Counted from the stretch's first letter, positions 35,200-49,400 are shown. The stretch: 64,000 nucleotides of DNA from Kudoa neothunni (GCA_964304625.1 OZ199840.1:2480001-2544000), one strand, 5' to 3'. Program-made: numbers and translations. The notes: generated from the letters alone by a model not told the origin.

Positions 35200-35815
35200 T
35201 TTGAATTAAATCGTTTTTTCGGAAAATGCATCGTGAAACTCGACGTTTGAATGATGGAATCTCACAATGTTCATCGGAACAATAACATTTTGTCCATTTT
35301 AATTTCCTTCACTTTTCTTCACAATGGATAAGATCATTTCTGCTAATGGCCAATATCATTGTAACGTCATTTCCTCTATTGTTTGAAACTACTGCATTGG
35401 GGGTGATTCATCTAAGGACTTTCATCCACAAACATAAGATTCCCGTATCTTGTGGTTATAGAAAATTGGGTATACCATTCTGAATATTTTATTCTCTGTT
35501 ACTTTACATCATAAGAATTGCTACACATCAGTACTGTTATAATCATTTTTGATGTAATGTTTATTAATGATAACTTACAATCAGAGACGCAAAAGTTAAG
35601 ATGCAGTCATCGTTAATTTAATCAAACAATTTCCTCTTGATTTCTCCATTATTAATCATTCTTCGAGCTTTATCCCCTGGAAAATTTGAAAAAGGATTTC
35701 TATCTATGAGTCTTTGAACAATATAATTTGCAGTTGATTTGGAACTTCTAAATCCTCTGTAATTCCTTTTCGTGTGATTTCCCCCATTTGAGATAATCGC
35801 GCTAACCTAAATTGG
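35200..35815 (-). pseudogene. Tc1/mariner transposase relic
   Basis: Minus-strand pieces: an HTH-like RSSKSTANYIVQRLIDRNPF (35.6-35.75 kb), a first catalytic block MFVDESP (35.42 kb) and PNAVVSNNRGNDVTMILAIS (35.33-35.39 kb), a typical Tc1 stretch after the first Asp. The pieces lie in different frames with several stops; the second Asp and the NPIE block are missing. An old fragment. Confidence 0.6.
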
Positions 35816-35944
35816 TGAAAACCTAATACACATAAGGTTTTAATTAGTTTAGGTTATTGAGACATCTATTTTAAGAATATGTAAGCAATATTTGAATATT
35901 TCGTATGTACCGACATTGCATAACCAAAACAAAATATCACATTA

Positions 35945-36031
35945 CAGTAATGTCTCGATATTGCGTAATTTTCCCCATGTTACAAAATATTACGCAATAG
36001 GAAAGCATTGCGCAATATCGAGATAACGGCG
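35945..36031. mobile_element. Tiny pogo/Tigger-like fold-back MITE
   Basis: CAGTAATGTCTCGATATTGC at 35945 is matched by GCAATATCGAGATAACG near 36031, with TA on both sides. Length about 87 bp. It may be a solo MITE or the 3' terminus of the adjacent Tigger relic. Confidence 0.5.
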
Positions 36032-36479
36032 TACACATAAGAAGTTCAAATTTAGTATTTCTTACGGCTAACTAATCTACTTTACGATCTGTTGTCCTTT
36101 TACTAATAATTTCACGTACAACATTCACAACTGAATGCAGAGAAAATAAGGCTTTAAGATTATTGATGAAAAGCAGGTCCCTTAACGTATTAATAGCATT
36201 TTTTAATGAGATGTGGGGATGGTTTCACGATGAGTAGCAAAGATCCTGATTTTGAACATAATCGTGAATTTACACTGCTCATCTTTTTCTAGATACATGA
36301 TTTTACTATTTTCCGATAGAGTTATATGATCAACATTGTTATCTATACATATGAATATTAAAATTTTTCTGTTAGTTTAGTTCTAATATTATTTCTTCTT
36401 GCAATACATTAAAGTTTTTTCTTCTTAATTTTTCAACAAAATATAAGAAAAATTGACTATTTTCAAACGAAAATAGTGG

Positions 36480-38750
36480 AGTTATTAACCCAATTACGAA
36501 TTTTGGATGCCGTAACTGTTTCCCAAGCCAATTTTGGCGTATTTAAGCAATCTTGCACAATATTAAATAATTATTTCCTGGCTATTACCTTGGAATGACA
36601 TGTGGTTGCTTAATATTTTTCTATAATTTGCTTTTAAGCTGTGGATTATGTCCAGATCCATTGGTTGCGCCATATAACACATTGGTAGAGTTTTTTTGGT
36701 AGAAATGGGAGCTCGATGTTTTCGAAATTATTGTCTGATATTGGATGAGATGGAAATTGATTAAACAAACAATAAAACCTTTTTGTTTTGTTTAGTCAAT
36801 CGATGATTCATTTCTTCGGGTATCTGATAACGTACAGCTTAAAACATCCAAACGTTCATTTGTGAATGGGTTTAAACTGAAAATTCTTTAATTACCTGAA
36901 AACAGAGAAATTTTTAAATTTTCCCCATTATTTACGATGAAAATTTATCTCCGGTCATTGAAAAAGTGATTCAAACCGTAACATTCCGTTCGGTTTATTT
37001 TATACCATTTATATTATGTTCATTTTTTGTAATGTACATGCACTGTAAAAGTTGTTCGTAAAAAAGAGCCATATCCTTCATATTCATGGTTCCCTAGATT
37101 GTATCTCGAAAAAATTTAGGGGAAATTGAAATTGTCCATTCATTCATAAATACATTTAAAATTTGCGCTACTTACTTCTCCTTGCAATTGAAAGTTTTTC
37201 AGATCGTAATGCATCTTGAAACTATTAAACCACACCTCACCTCCGTTTAAATTTTTGATTCTGACATCTTTGGCGCTAATAGAATTTTTTCGATAATAAA
37301 AAACCCGAATACTAGTTTATTTTTTTCTCGCATTGAAATTATTCATTTGTAAAGGTTATTTTCAAAATTGTCATATTTGTTGAGTATAGATATTTTTATT
37401 GATGTTGCAATGTACGAATTTGTGATTTCATCATTCTAAAAAGATTCTATCAAGAGCTGAGCTGCCAATTTTTAGTTATCGATCAATATTGATGCTAAAA
37501 TCACCTGATAAAAAGAAACGTTTTAAAGTGTTAGCTTCAGCGCCAGACATTGGCTTAAAATGCTTATTATAGTTTAAACAGCTGTTTATAGCGATTAAAA
37601 TAACAAAAATAAGTCATACAATAGCAAGACACACAGGTTTCTCCTAATTTGTTGGATATTCGCTAGTTCAAAATATAAATTTCTTCATATAATTATGCAT
37701 ATAAACATACTGGATAATATTTACACGTTTTATTTGATCAATAAGAAAACATAATGTTAATATAGTTAGATTACGAAGTATCGAGGCATAGCTGAAATTT
37801 CGAGCAAAACAATAGTTTGGTATTGATGGCGAAATGTGGACCATGGATAATCTGTGAATAAATCACCAATTTTTCATTTATTCAAAAAATAAAAAATAAA
37901 AACATTACGTTATAAAGAATGCTCTGATGAAATTCTGTTTAAAAACCATTTATTGCGGGCACATTATTGCAAGCCTACGACTCTCATCACATGAATTCGT
38001 CAAGTTAGCTAGTTAGAGTAGAAGTTATTACATAAGCCATTATTTGAATTATCTTTTACAATTTTTTCAAAATTTTCAACGTGATTTATGTGAACAAAAG
38101 TTATTGGATCCTCAAAATTGTTAGAATGGCTTACAGTTGCATGTTGATAGGAAAAATTCGCAGAAAATTATCGAATATGGTTATAAGATGGTCATTGATC
38201 AGAATGGATTGTACTTTCTTGTTTAATAGATTTTTCCACGTAATGTAAACAATATCCTCAATGCAACCTTGTAATAAAACTGAAAAATTACTTTTCTAGT
38301 CAACATTGTGCCTTCTAAAATATTCATCTTTTCTCTTGCCACCCGAATAGAATAATCAATTTGAACAATATGCCCAGACCCACTAATTTAATTATCATTT
38401 TTTATCAGAGTTCGTGAACAAACATCTCCCTAATATTGGTAAAATTAAATAATAATTTCTTTTTCCACGGCTTCTCTTTATCAGCTTTAGAAGTTGAACA
38501 TTCGGTACTTCAGGAGTAACAGATAATGATAAATTTTTGAAAATTTAAAATTGAGTTTCCAAGAAATGTTCCTTTCTTTCGAGAAATTTTGTTATTTTTA
38601 TGTATAGGGATTCTCTATATTTCGGATTTATGTCATTTTATCATGCTCATTGGTTTTCCATAAATTCGCGCAATGGCGAGTTCATTCTTAAAATATTTTC
38701 ACTTTTCAAACATTCAACACTAGTCATTTCTTACAATGTTATTGATGAAG
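36480..38750 (-). pseudogene. Tigger/pogo transposase relic
   Basis: Minus-strand fragments in family order: a CENP-B-type HTH piece (ELAIARIYGKPMSMIK, about 38.68 kb), a core-start piece (VWFNSFKMHYDLKNFQLQGE, about 37.2 kb), a block like the family's first-Asp region but lacking it (MNMKDMALFYEQLLQ, about 37.07 kb), PSHPISDN...FENIELPFLP with remains of TxxxQPMDLDIIHSLK (36.6-36.8 kb) and DCLNTPKLAWETVTASKIRN (36.5 kb). Many stops and shifts separate them, and the 2.2-kb span is longer than the usual gene, so other insertions are likely. Confidence 0.6.
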
Positions 38751-38807
38751 TCAAGTTGAAACTATCTTTGGTGGATTGAGTAGCCTTGTAATCTTTAATA
38801 TCCTTTA

Positions 38808-39010
38808 TCCGGGTCCCAACTTGGCCACCAGTGTCGTTAATTTTAACATTAAATACTATATAGGTTTATATCAATCTTCCGCACGCTATTTGCGCATAAA
38901 CAGAATGAATCAAATAGGAGCGCGATACAAGCAGAATTCTATTAAATTTTATACGAAATATTGTTTGAAAATAATGCCGTTAATTTTGTCCGAACGTTTT
39001 GGTGCGATAG
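38808..39010 (-). other. Possible edge of an LTR retroelement fossil
   Basis: Read on minus, an AT-rich block with a TATA-like stretch ends in ACA at 38832 and is followed at once by TGGTGGCCAAGTTGGGACCC. That resembles an LTR end plus primer-binding site of a gypsy- or BEL-like element. No protein-coding part or second LTR is seen. Broken and old if real. Confidence 0.25.
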
Positions 39011-39019
39011 CTCGGAATT

Positions 39020-39875
39020 AATCTAATCAACATTCACAATATTCCGGGATCATTCGGATGTTGCGCGTTTTTGTAAACGTGTTCTGTGCGCAAATAAAAT
39101 AACGAACAAATTGGATGAATCTAAGCTCGGTATTAAATCGCGCGAGTGTAAGCTCGCAGATTTTTTATTTCTTAAACATATCCATTAAATTCACGTTGTC
39201 TTAGGTATGCTTGTTGTTAGATTCGTAAAGTTAGTCATAAAACATTCTTTATTTCTTCTACAGTGAATTTGTAATTCTCTTTTTTACAACTATCAATGGA
39301 GCAGCATGGAAGAGAGCTATCATTGCACAAATAGAGTGAATGCGTATTTCCCCAAAGATGAAGTTTGTGAAGTGTCTTTTTGGTGTTTGCTTGATGAATG
39401 CATTAAATGATGGGTTCCTTTCAAGTAATGTCTCTTTATCATATTGGAAAAATATGACATGATTTAAATTAGAAAACCATAACTATCTTTTCACAACATT
39501 GCGGCGTTTAATTTCAATCGATCACAAAAGGTTGAAATTCGGAATTACTATGTGATTTCGATGGTGGGGGGAAACATTATAGAACTTAATCAAATCATAC
39601 CAATCAAATGTTACAAGTAAATATATTATTTAGATTTTTTGTTTTTTACATAAAATGGCATTAACGTAAAATATTCGATAATGTAACAATCATTATAAGC
39701 GGTTATTATTACTATTATTTAATTTTTAATTATAACTAAGAATTAAATTCCCTGGTTAAAAAAACCAAATTTTATAACCATTTGAAAATTTTTCCTCATA
39801 TACAACACCGGTCGTACTTATCTCATCAGATGGCGGATTTAACTGCAACCATGTGGTATTTTTGTAACTTAGACA
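39020..39875. other. Intergenic DNA, nothing recognised
   Basis: No coding region, TIR or tandem repeat that I can support. Confidence 0.3.
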
Positions 39876-39883
39876 CTTGTAGC

Positions 39884-40703
39884 TAGGGCATGCAATTTTT
39901 GATTTGAACCGTCGATTTTATCAGGGTGGTTCGACTTTTATTTTTTCGGATTGTTTCGGAAAGGGCGCTTTAATAAGAATGGGCCAAAAAGGATGTGATT
40001 TAGAGAATTATATTGAAGATTGAGTTAATTTAAAAATTATTCAAACAGTTTGTTTACAAATACTGCAAGTTAAAGTTATCTACAAAACAAAATCATATGC
40101 GGAAACATATTGCATTATTGAAATATCGTTCAACGATAAAATCTCTAAAGCATGTCTCTCTTGATCCCGTTTGTTATTTAGAGATTATATAAATCAAAAA
40201 ATAAAGATTTATCCTGTTTCATCTGTAGCTTATGATGGATTAGCATTTAAAAGAATAGATAGTTTACACAAGACCTAGATGTTTTTCCTAAAAATATTGT
40301 CATACAACACGTTCATTTTCTAATGTTAACACTTTCGTTGATAAGCACCTATCTAAATTATTTGAAAAAAAAGATTTTAGCAATGCCAACTTTTCCAACC
40401 ATATCTTTAAGCAAGTCGTTGTCTTCAATCGCAATAAAGATTTGTTGGAGATCGGATGTTCTTTCAGATGAGAGAATATCTCTTTCGATATAAAAATCTA
40501 TATGGTATTATAACTATGTTAAAATAATTAAATTATATTCCGTGTAATTCTTATTTTTTGTTTGTTGCGCCATGGAGATGTCGCGCAGATCTGTATATAA
40601 TCTCCTTTATGAATAAAAGCGCCAAACAACTCGACGTTTATTTATAGACATCGATTTAAACTGTCGATTTTCCAAAAATAAACGCCGATAATTGCACGCC
40701 CTA
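39884..40703 (+). mobile_element. Short hAT element with decayed transposase fragment
   Basis: TIRs are TAGGGCATGCAATT at 39884 and AATTGCACGCCCTA ending 40703, of the TAGGGxTGxAAT hAT type. The flanking 8-mers CTTGTAGC and CGTATAGC agree at 6 of 8 bases and fit a hAT target duplication. Inside, the plus strand near 40.06-40.5 kb keeps a BED-like remnant (CKLKLSTKQNHMRKHIALLK) and IYPVSSVAYDGLAFKRIDSL. The rest is lost. Confidence 0.65.
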
Positions 40704-41079
40704 CGTATAGCTTAATAATGTAGACATTTCGTAAATCGTGTACTTATCATTTATGAGTAGTGGTAAAGAAGACGGCTACTAAAATTCAACTGTTAAACTT
40801 CATTTTTCTCCCGATTTTTTCACGATATTTTTTTACAATTCTAAATGTTGGGCTAGATTATTCGATTCTCAAAAAATTTAACTATAAATTTCACGAAATG
40901 TCGGGTTAATCCCCAGTTGTGCTATTTAAGCCTGTATTTCATTAGGATTTAAACTGTTATTTCGTATTTATACCATGTATAATTCATAATTACACACATT
41001 TATTTTCCAAAACGAATCAGATAATTTTTTCCCCGTGATCAGATGGAGTAATTCGCGTAAATGGTAGAAAATATCAAAG

Positions 41080-43012
41080 TTAATAGAATAGGATGTGGCA
41101 CCTCGAAAAAACCCTTCTGCGCATAGTTTTCTTCGCCAATTCGTTCACGATTGTTTATAATATAATTAATTAATACCGAGATGATGCATTCAGGTAATCT
41201 TAATATCGCCTTATTTTGTTACAAAATCCCGAATACAGCACCATCGGTACACGCGGAATCTTCGTCAAATTTTCCTACACAAATGAAAACACATTTTATT
41301 TTGTATACACTGACCTCTAAATTGATTATGTGCTTCAGTATCATTTTTAGTAACGCTTTATTCAATTTAAATAACAAAGTATAAACTATTTAAGCTAAAA
41401 GTTTATTAAATTACCCGCGCGTTAGCGAAAATGAATTATTCAGGTTTCTTTGGCGATGAACATTTTTTTATTGATTGATAACCCCTTATATTGTTTAATA
41501 TACTTGTAGAAAAAGAATATTTTATTCATTTCTCTTCTAGCTGTGACAATTGCTACAATTTCAATTGTTTCCTCTCACCAATAGGAATCTAAACCTTCAA
41601 AGGTCAATGTGTAACATAAAACCATATGAAAGAAATGATGCAAATTGTTCATTTAGTTATTTTTGTCAAAATCAACTATTACAGGCCTAAATGCTAGTTT
41701 CACAATTCGAAGCTGTAAAACTAAGGTATCTCCTCGAACTGGAACTTTGTTGGGTTTAAGTTTATTTCTTCACTCCCCAAACATAACGATAGAGAAAATA
41801 TATAAGATTATTTATAACTGAAGCATGGACGAAACAATTATATCTGCCTCCGAAAATCGTGATGTAACCACAAAAACAGCGGGCTAGGGTTTTAAAAATT
41901 AGAAATATTCGTGCTTTTAATGTTCATATATGTAAACCATTTGATAATCAAAATTTTTTCATTGAAATCTACAAAATAATCCTTTATGCAAAAACAGAAA
42001 AGTTATGGGGCCGGTACTGGTACCTTAAATGAAATATTGATAATTATAGCGTGTCAATTATTTATCATTTTATCAAATTGTCGTAATAACCGTTTCGCTT
42101 AAATAAGTTGTATAACAATTTATTGTGAATAAAGAATTAATGTTAAGTTACGATAAATGTTAAACCAACTGGTCAATAGTAATATATTATAGAAATATAG
42201 AAAAACCACAATTATTTGTAAATTTTCTTCAAAAATTGTACAAATTATGATGCAAGATTTAAAATATAATTATTAATCTTCAAAATATAAGGAAAGATTT
42301 GACATAAAATTTAAAAACCATATGTATTAATAAATCGAATGACAAGTATAATACTTGTTCAACTATTTATGATTAATTTCCGATTCACATTGCTCATTTT
42401 ATTTAGTATATTTATCTTAAAAAAAATGTGTTTTCAAAATTTAATTGTTACAACATTTTTTTAGAGTTATTCAATGTAATGAAGTTTGAAGATTACTTAA
42501 ATCGTCGCTGTAAAAATTTCATGAGAAAATCTCGATGATATGATGATTGTAACTTTTTTTGAAATTCAAATAAATTAACCAAAAAAATATACAAACTAAA
42601 ATAAGTGATAAATTATTGTACTTTTCTTTTAAACGGTTCATAGTCGATACACCAAGATAATAGAGAAGATAATTTATAAAAGATGTGTAAAGTTTTATTA
42701 AACGGCTGATTCATATCGTTTTGGGGCGATCTATTACTAAAAATATTATTAAGGCGCATAATCAACTTAGAAGTTAGTGAATAATAAATAAAGTATTTTC
42801 ATTGGTTTTGGAAAATTTAACGAAGATTTCACGAGCGCCGACAATGTTTTATTCGGGATTTGGTAGCCAAGTTAAAGGTTGTCAAAATTAGCTCAATCCT
42901 TGATCATGATTTTCATTTATTTATTAGGAACAATCATGAAAGGATTGGAGAAAGATAAACGTATAATAATGTTTTAAAGCGCCACATCCACATCCTACCT
43001 TATCTTATACCA
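41080..43012 (+). mobile_element. Merlin (ISXO2-like) element, same family as the 6.5-kb copy
   Basis: TIRs of about 260 bp: GTTAATAGAATAGGATGTGG at 41080, and the inverted partner ending CCTACCTTATCTTATACC at 43012. Inside, the plus strand at 41.7-41.93 kb keeps an N-terminal transposase piece (GTLLGLSLFLHSPNITIEKI ... DVTTKTAG), homologous to the minus-strand piece of the 6.5-kb element. The catalytic core is gone. Orientation is opposite to the 6.5-kb copy. Confidence 0.78.
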
Positions 43013-43542
43013 TCATATTATGTTCCGTTTCTATTGTTTGAGTCATTCGAGAATAGCTGTATTTTAAATTGATTTTATATATTCATGTAAATTAAGTTTT
43101 TTAAATAATATTTTCATCAAAACGTTTAACATTTTCTTATTTATTTCAAATCATGACGCATTTGTTTTAAAACACACTTTCAGCTTTTTTATTGCATATT
43201 TTGAATTTTTTACTAGATAGTTTAAACATTGATATGAAATTATTCGGATAAATTATATATTTATAGTTGTTTTATCAAGTTTATTAGCGGAATGGTCTCG
43301 TCATACATAAGATCGTGTGTTAAAATCTCTTTACCATGAATATCTTCAATTTTTTCATTTGTAAAAGTCATATTGCTTAAATTTTTTTGGTACGTTAATT
43401 TTTCGAATTTAATTAGAATCATACAAAACAACTGCATGAGAATTGATTTCCTATCGAAAGTACTAACATCAAAATTTTATTAATTACATGACATTTTGAT
43501 CAATAAAAAATTATGATTATGGATAATGAATAAAAACTCATT

Positions 43543-46310
43543 TTACTCAACAGCATACAAATTTCGAATAATATTCATAAAATTGTTTAATAATTCAAAT
43601 TTATCTTCCTTTATGGAACGAAACCATTCTTCATGGAGATAACTTTCGTAATGCAAATCGCTTACACCACGATTTATTTGAAGTATCTTCAATTTTAACC
43701 GTCCCAACACGATTCGATCGTGTTAGAATGATTTCCTCCAACAGCATGGGCGACAGAATGATTCACTGTGAATGTTATTGTAGCTCAGTTCTTGTAATTT
43801 GTTGTGAGGGGTCCATTCATCACAGAATATTGTTGATCCAGGAATAACTTTATTCTTTATAATCGGGAGTAACGTTTCCATGTTACGTTTGGGAACTTTA
43901 AAATATCGAGCCTCTAAAAGCTTTCTTTTCTTATTTACATCAACCGAACATAAACATAGACCAAACGCCCAAGGTCCATCGATCCTATTACCATATTTAT
44001 CGGATTTGTACAAAGCACTATTTAAAAATTAGGATTTTATATGATGTAAACATTGTTATACATATATTCGTCATATAAATCGCCTATCGGGAAGGTACCC
44101 ACTATTTCCCGTATCCTCTTAAAAATATAGAAATATTAAAGGTAACAATATATATTTCATCTTGAAATTCAGAAAATGATCCTAAAACTTCTTTAACCCT
44201 CCGGAGCACGCGCAAAAATTACTACGCGAGAGCACGCATGGGGTCTAAAAGACCCCACGAGGAAAATGATGAAAATAATACGTTTTATTCAATAAAATAA
44301 TTATCGTTTAACAACTATCACATATAGTTTTAGAATGTTTTTTGCAAATATTTCCTCAACAAATATTGCATTTTGATTGAGTTTTACGATCATTTTGCCT
44401 AACACATATATGACATCTATTTGCAGCAGTAGATATTTGGTCACATTCTTTAATTTTTGCCTCATCTACATTAATATTATTAATACAATAATTAATTTGT
44501 ACTTTTGCGGTTCATTTGTTGCTCTAGCAATTGTAATGCTAACGATTTTAAGAATTCTTTTCTCCGAATATTTTTCTTCGTATTTAAACAATAAATGACA
44601 TATGAATTTATTGAAACTACATCTAGGAGCGCATGAAATATTACTGCTGGCCACCTTCTGGTAATTCGATAGATAGAATAATTGACGCACATTTGGTCGA
44701 TTGTGTCTACACCTCCCTTGGTGGAATTATAAAATGAAATCATTTCAGGAAGTTTCTGGGGATGATTTGAATCTATTATTGGTTTATGGTGAAAAGAACT
44801 CAATAATATGACAGATTTTTTTTTCGAAGTGTATGACAGCAATGTAAAATCTTTGGTAAAACCAAACATGGACGAGTATATCTCTTTTGTCTTCGATGGT
44901 AGAAATTCCGAAGGAATCTCCTTTTTATTTTTTCTAATAGTACCACATGCAGTGATACCACGTTTCAATAATTCTTCGAAGAGAGGAACGGAGGTAAACC
45001 AATTATCTACCGTAACGTTTCTACCAGAACCTAAAATCGGTTCCACCAACCGCAGTACTAAACTTTTTGGTGAGTTGGCAATTCTATGAGTGCCAACATT
45101 TTGAGCACCTAAGTATACCTCAATATTAAGGTATAAAATGTTTTAGCATCAGCCATATTAAAGATTTTTATGCCACATTTTGCAGGTTTTAGAGGCATGT
45201 ATTGCTTAAAAATACAGTTGCCTCTGAATGTCCGAAGCATTTCGTCAATTGTTAAATTTTCGGTCGGAGTATAGTATTTTAAGAAATTGGATTTTATGCG
45301 GCAAATAACATCTCTAATTTTAAATAATCTATCATTAGAGGACTCCAATGATATTGACGAATCATTCGTAAAACGTAGACAACGTTTCAATAACTTAAAT
45401 CTATTTTGGCCGAATACTTTTTTGCAAATGGGAAATCCAAAGATATCATCTGCCCAGAGTTCATTCATATTGGTTAAATTAGCTTTTTTAACTCCAAGAA
45501 AATAATGTAAACCTATAAATGCTTTTAATTCACATAAATCAAATTCAACGCAATCTCTTTTTCGTTTGAAATTAGTTTGTATTTTTTTTAGGTGGTCATT
45601 TGTAAAATGTAGTATGTCGTTCAGTATTTCGTCTGTAATAAATAAACTCCATATCTCAGACTCTGTATTAACATTATCAGGAAGATTGATTTGATATTTT
45701 TCTTGAATAATATCATGTTTTCTTTTTTTGCCAAACAAACCGACTGGATTAGGCGACCATTCATAATTCTTTCCATGTAATGTTTCCTTATTAATATTTG
45801 AACAGTCAACAATCAATTCATCATCGCCAATGTCTTTTGACACATCAGAATCAGATATATCACTATTTTCTGATAGTATGTTATCCAAATAGGAGTCAGA
45901 GCTATATATCTCCGAATCCGACGAAAACATATCACTGCTATCACAATGTAAAAAATTTTCAAAATCCATATCTGTTAAATCTCTATATTTTTTGTAAAAA
46001 AATATGCGAATAAAATTAATTACGAGTCACTAGCCTAAACCGAAAAAATATTATAGCGATATAAAAACCACGTGGGGTCTTTTAGACCCCACGCGTGCTC
46101 CGGAGGGTTAACTGATGATTTTTTGCAGTTGTCCCCTTTCATATACCTTCCCCTGTTGTTCTTTTTTTTACCATGCAATAAGCTTTCGTCAATTTCTATG
46201 ACGAAACCGGCACCTCTAAAGGGTTTTCTCATATTAAATAATTTGGAAAAAACATCTCGAATCTTGGCAAACCACAAGCTAATGATGGGCCTCGATATTG
46301 CTACCATTTC
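43543..46310 (-). mobile_element. Merlin (ISXO2-like) transposase split by a piggyBac
   Basis: The N-terminal and first catalytic part lies at about 46110-46307 (RKPFRGAGFVIEIDESLLHG then KKKNNRGRYMKGDN). The rest lies at 43543-44013: GPWAFGLCLC, the second-Asp block STIFCDEWTPHN, then, after shifts, GGNHSNTIESCW with the third acidic Glu and a C-terminus ending IIRNLYAVE. The interruption is exactly the piggyBac at 44197-46107 with its TTAA duplication. Apart from the insertion there are two or more frame breaks around 43.68-43.74 kb. TIRs were not identified. Confidence 0.8.
44197..46107 (-). mobile_element. piggyBac element, almost intact
   Basis: Complete 1,911-bp element: TTAA at 44193-44196 and 46108-46111, TIR CCCTCCGGAGCACGCG on both ends, and a subterminal palindrome TGGGGTCTAAAAGACCCCA. 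The transposase runs minus from 45969 to about 44330. It has an acidic N-terminus, the DDD catalytic residues in NMADAKTF, TVDNWFTSVPL and GGVDTIDQM, and a C-terminal Cys-rich domain (RCHICVRQND ... CNICxGNICKKHSK). Three lesions only: a shift at about 45125 (LNLEVYLG region), a shift at about 44505 and one TGA inside the Cys-rich domain. It inserted into a Merlin transposase gene, so it is younger than that copy. Confidence 0.95.
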
Positions 46311-46496
46311 TGAAGCCGAATCAATAGTATTTTAAAATACCTGACAATAAATAATTTTCATTATTATCTTTAATGATAGCTTTGTTCTCGAGTTCGAATT
46401 ACCAGTAGAAAAAAGTATTTCTTATTGGACAGTATTTAGTTTTACATCTATTATAATTTAAAACAGTCAAAAGTTTGACATTACTTTCCGCATACA

Positions 46497-49400
46497 GTAA
46501 TGGTATAGTGTTCCGCTCCCACAATTCGGCCCCTTGTGCATCTGTAAATTTACCGAGATTAGACCGATTCGAATATTTACAAGTTTAAAATATGGTCCGT
46601 ACACTAATAAACCACGTAATTTAATTCTAAAAATTTGGCCCAAATTCTCGTTAGGCCTACCTTGGCCATCGCACATGATTTTACGCATATGGTTTCTATA
46701 ATGGTTTCTTTACGAATTTAATATTTCAATCGACCCCTAGTTAATTTTTCTAATTAATTTAATTGTCTATATCGATTATTATAAATTATATTTTCAAAAA
46801 ATTAAATACATAATAAGATGGTATTTCTGAGGTGAAGATATGTGATCCAATTAAAAATTTTCTAGTTTATTTATTTTTTTAAACTATAAATAATTGCTTA
46901 TATCGAATATAAGGAAAACAATATGCCATAACCATTTTTCAAATGTTGCCTAACAGTTTACATTTTTTACAATAAGTTTTCCTTTCATCAGCAATCGTTA
47001 TTTTATTGACAGTCTTATTCATAATTTAAAAGAGAACAAACTATTTTATTTTATCTAATGCTACATTACCCTATTACCTACCTGTTGGATATTTAAGGTA
47101 GTTAAACAACCTTTTCGCGATGAACTACTAATTAGATATAATTTACACGTTTGATATTGTGAATAATATAAATGTTTATATAGGTTATTTAAAATTAAAT
47201 AATTAGATAAAAATTAGTTCAGCGTATGTTACGGACACATCTTAACAAACACCAACTCTATTAATATCTAAATCTGAGATTTATAATCTGATGCCCATAG
47301 AATTTTAATGGATGTTCTGAAAAAATTAAAGGGTTTTATTAATAATTTCAACTAATTTGTTTTGCCGTTTTATTGCATAATTGCAATTAAATTTTTGAAT
47401 TTTCAAATTATTAATGTAATTAATAGAAATATTACGTACTCCTTTGCGTTATCATTTGAAATTATCATTTATTAATAATTTCCTTGTACTCTTAACTAAT
47501 CTTTATAAATTTTCCTCCCAAATGAGAATGATTTGGTAATTCATTTTATATTAACTAAATGTTTTGGGAAATTATTGTGCTCGTTTACCAAAGGGAACAG
47601 AAATAATCTGATTGAACATTTTGAGATATATTATTTATGATTAGACAATATGTACTTTACGTGAAATTGATATTTTTATGATTTAAGATTTAATCATCTC
47701 AAGAGTGTAATTCCGTCAATACTCTTTTAACGGATTATTCTAAAAAATATAATATTTATATCCATAAAATTCTAATATTCGTTTAAATTTAAATATTATC
47801 GATTGCGGAAATTCTTTCATCAAAGAAATTATTATAATTTAAGTGAAAACTAATTAAAAAATTTATTATTAAGCATTAAAATAAATCTTGTATTAGTAAA
47901 TACAAAAATATAAAATTTAAATAATATTGTGTATATGAGAGGTATTATCGTATTCTAAAGAAGTTTGTTAAAGATAGGGTTTAAGAACCATTAATCTAAA
48001 TAATTTATTCCTCATTTTAAATTATTGATTGAATATACAACGCCATTACGTGCTGATGTTTAATATAAATTTATAATTAAAAAAATAATTTAATTAATTA
48101 AATATCAGACATTTAAAAGTAGTTATCATTCGCACGGATTTTAAAAAAATTGAAAAGATTAAAACAAATATTTTTTTCATTTTATAATCGATTAAGTGGA
48201 TATGGGACGACTATTTCGTTTGGTACATAATAGAGTAACTCCAATAATTAGGGTATTTAGAACGTAGTCACTCTTCTTGTAGATAGAAATTCAGTAAATG
48301 TTTTGACACACCACCCATTTTTCGTAAAATTTTCGTTTTAAGGTGATACCATACTACTTCTACAGTATTCGTATGGTAATCTTCACTGCTAACACAGTTT
48401 AGAGTGGCTTACGCTTAAATGAGAAAATCCACTTTTTCCAAGTGGTCGATAAACTTTCCATTCATCGGTAAAAATTGTTGATTCAGGTTCCACTTCGTGT
48501 AGTATCAACAGGATTAAAGTTTCTATGTCCCTTCTCTCAACAATAAAGAACCTAGATTCCAGATGGGTCCTCGTTCCATCGTCGTTAATGGTGCGTTCGC
48601 AAATACCGACCACCCATGGACCTAAAATACAGTTATCGTAGCATTCAACGACTGATAAAGAATCGGTAGCATCAGAGTCGTCTGTGGGATTCTTGGATGG
48701 TGTGCGCATTGCCCAAACAAAATACAGTTAGATATTGAGATATACAGAGATCACAATGAAGGGTTGAATACTAATCTAAATGTATGATAATGTTTGATAA
48801 TGACGTCATAGGTTCACTAATGACGCATACGTTGAGGGACACATTCATTAGACTCTGTTAAAATGATTATTTGAATTTCTTATCACCAGATAAATCTGGT
48901 GGTTCCCTGACATCGTCATCCTCTGATTTGCTAGGGATGTGTTTCATTAGGAGCATTTTTCCATTTATCAAACCCTAAAAAATGTCCTCTGTTATTCTTT
49001 CGTTTGCCCTTTAAGAGACATTCATCGATTTCGATGACTTTTTTTTGGACTTTCAGATTTTTCGCGACAATTAAAACATGTCGAAATGTTTCGAATTTTT
49101 GCATACCCCATATATTATTGTAATGCCCGAAATTTGTGATAGGCCGATTGTTTTGCATCTTTGTTTCTCAAAACACCGAAGATATAATAATTCAAATATC
49201 TATTGAATGGTTAGATTTGATGAGTTATAACCATATGCGTTGATTATAGAAAAAAAGTCGCAGCTTGAGGTGAAAAATGAGTTTCGCAGTTTCTACTTTA
49301 CAAGAATAAATCATAATATATTAATTATATTACTTTGAAACATATATAGGAAAATTTGTCACAGTTTTTGACGAACAGATCACCCATAGAATTGTTGTTT

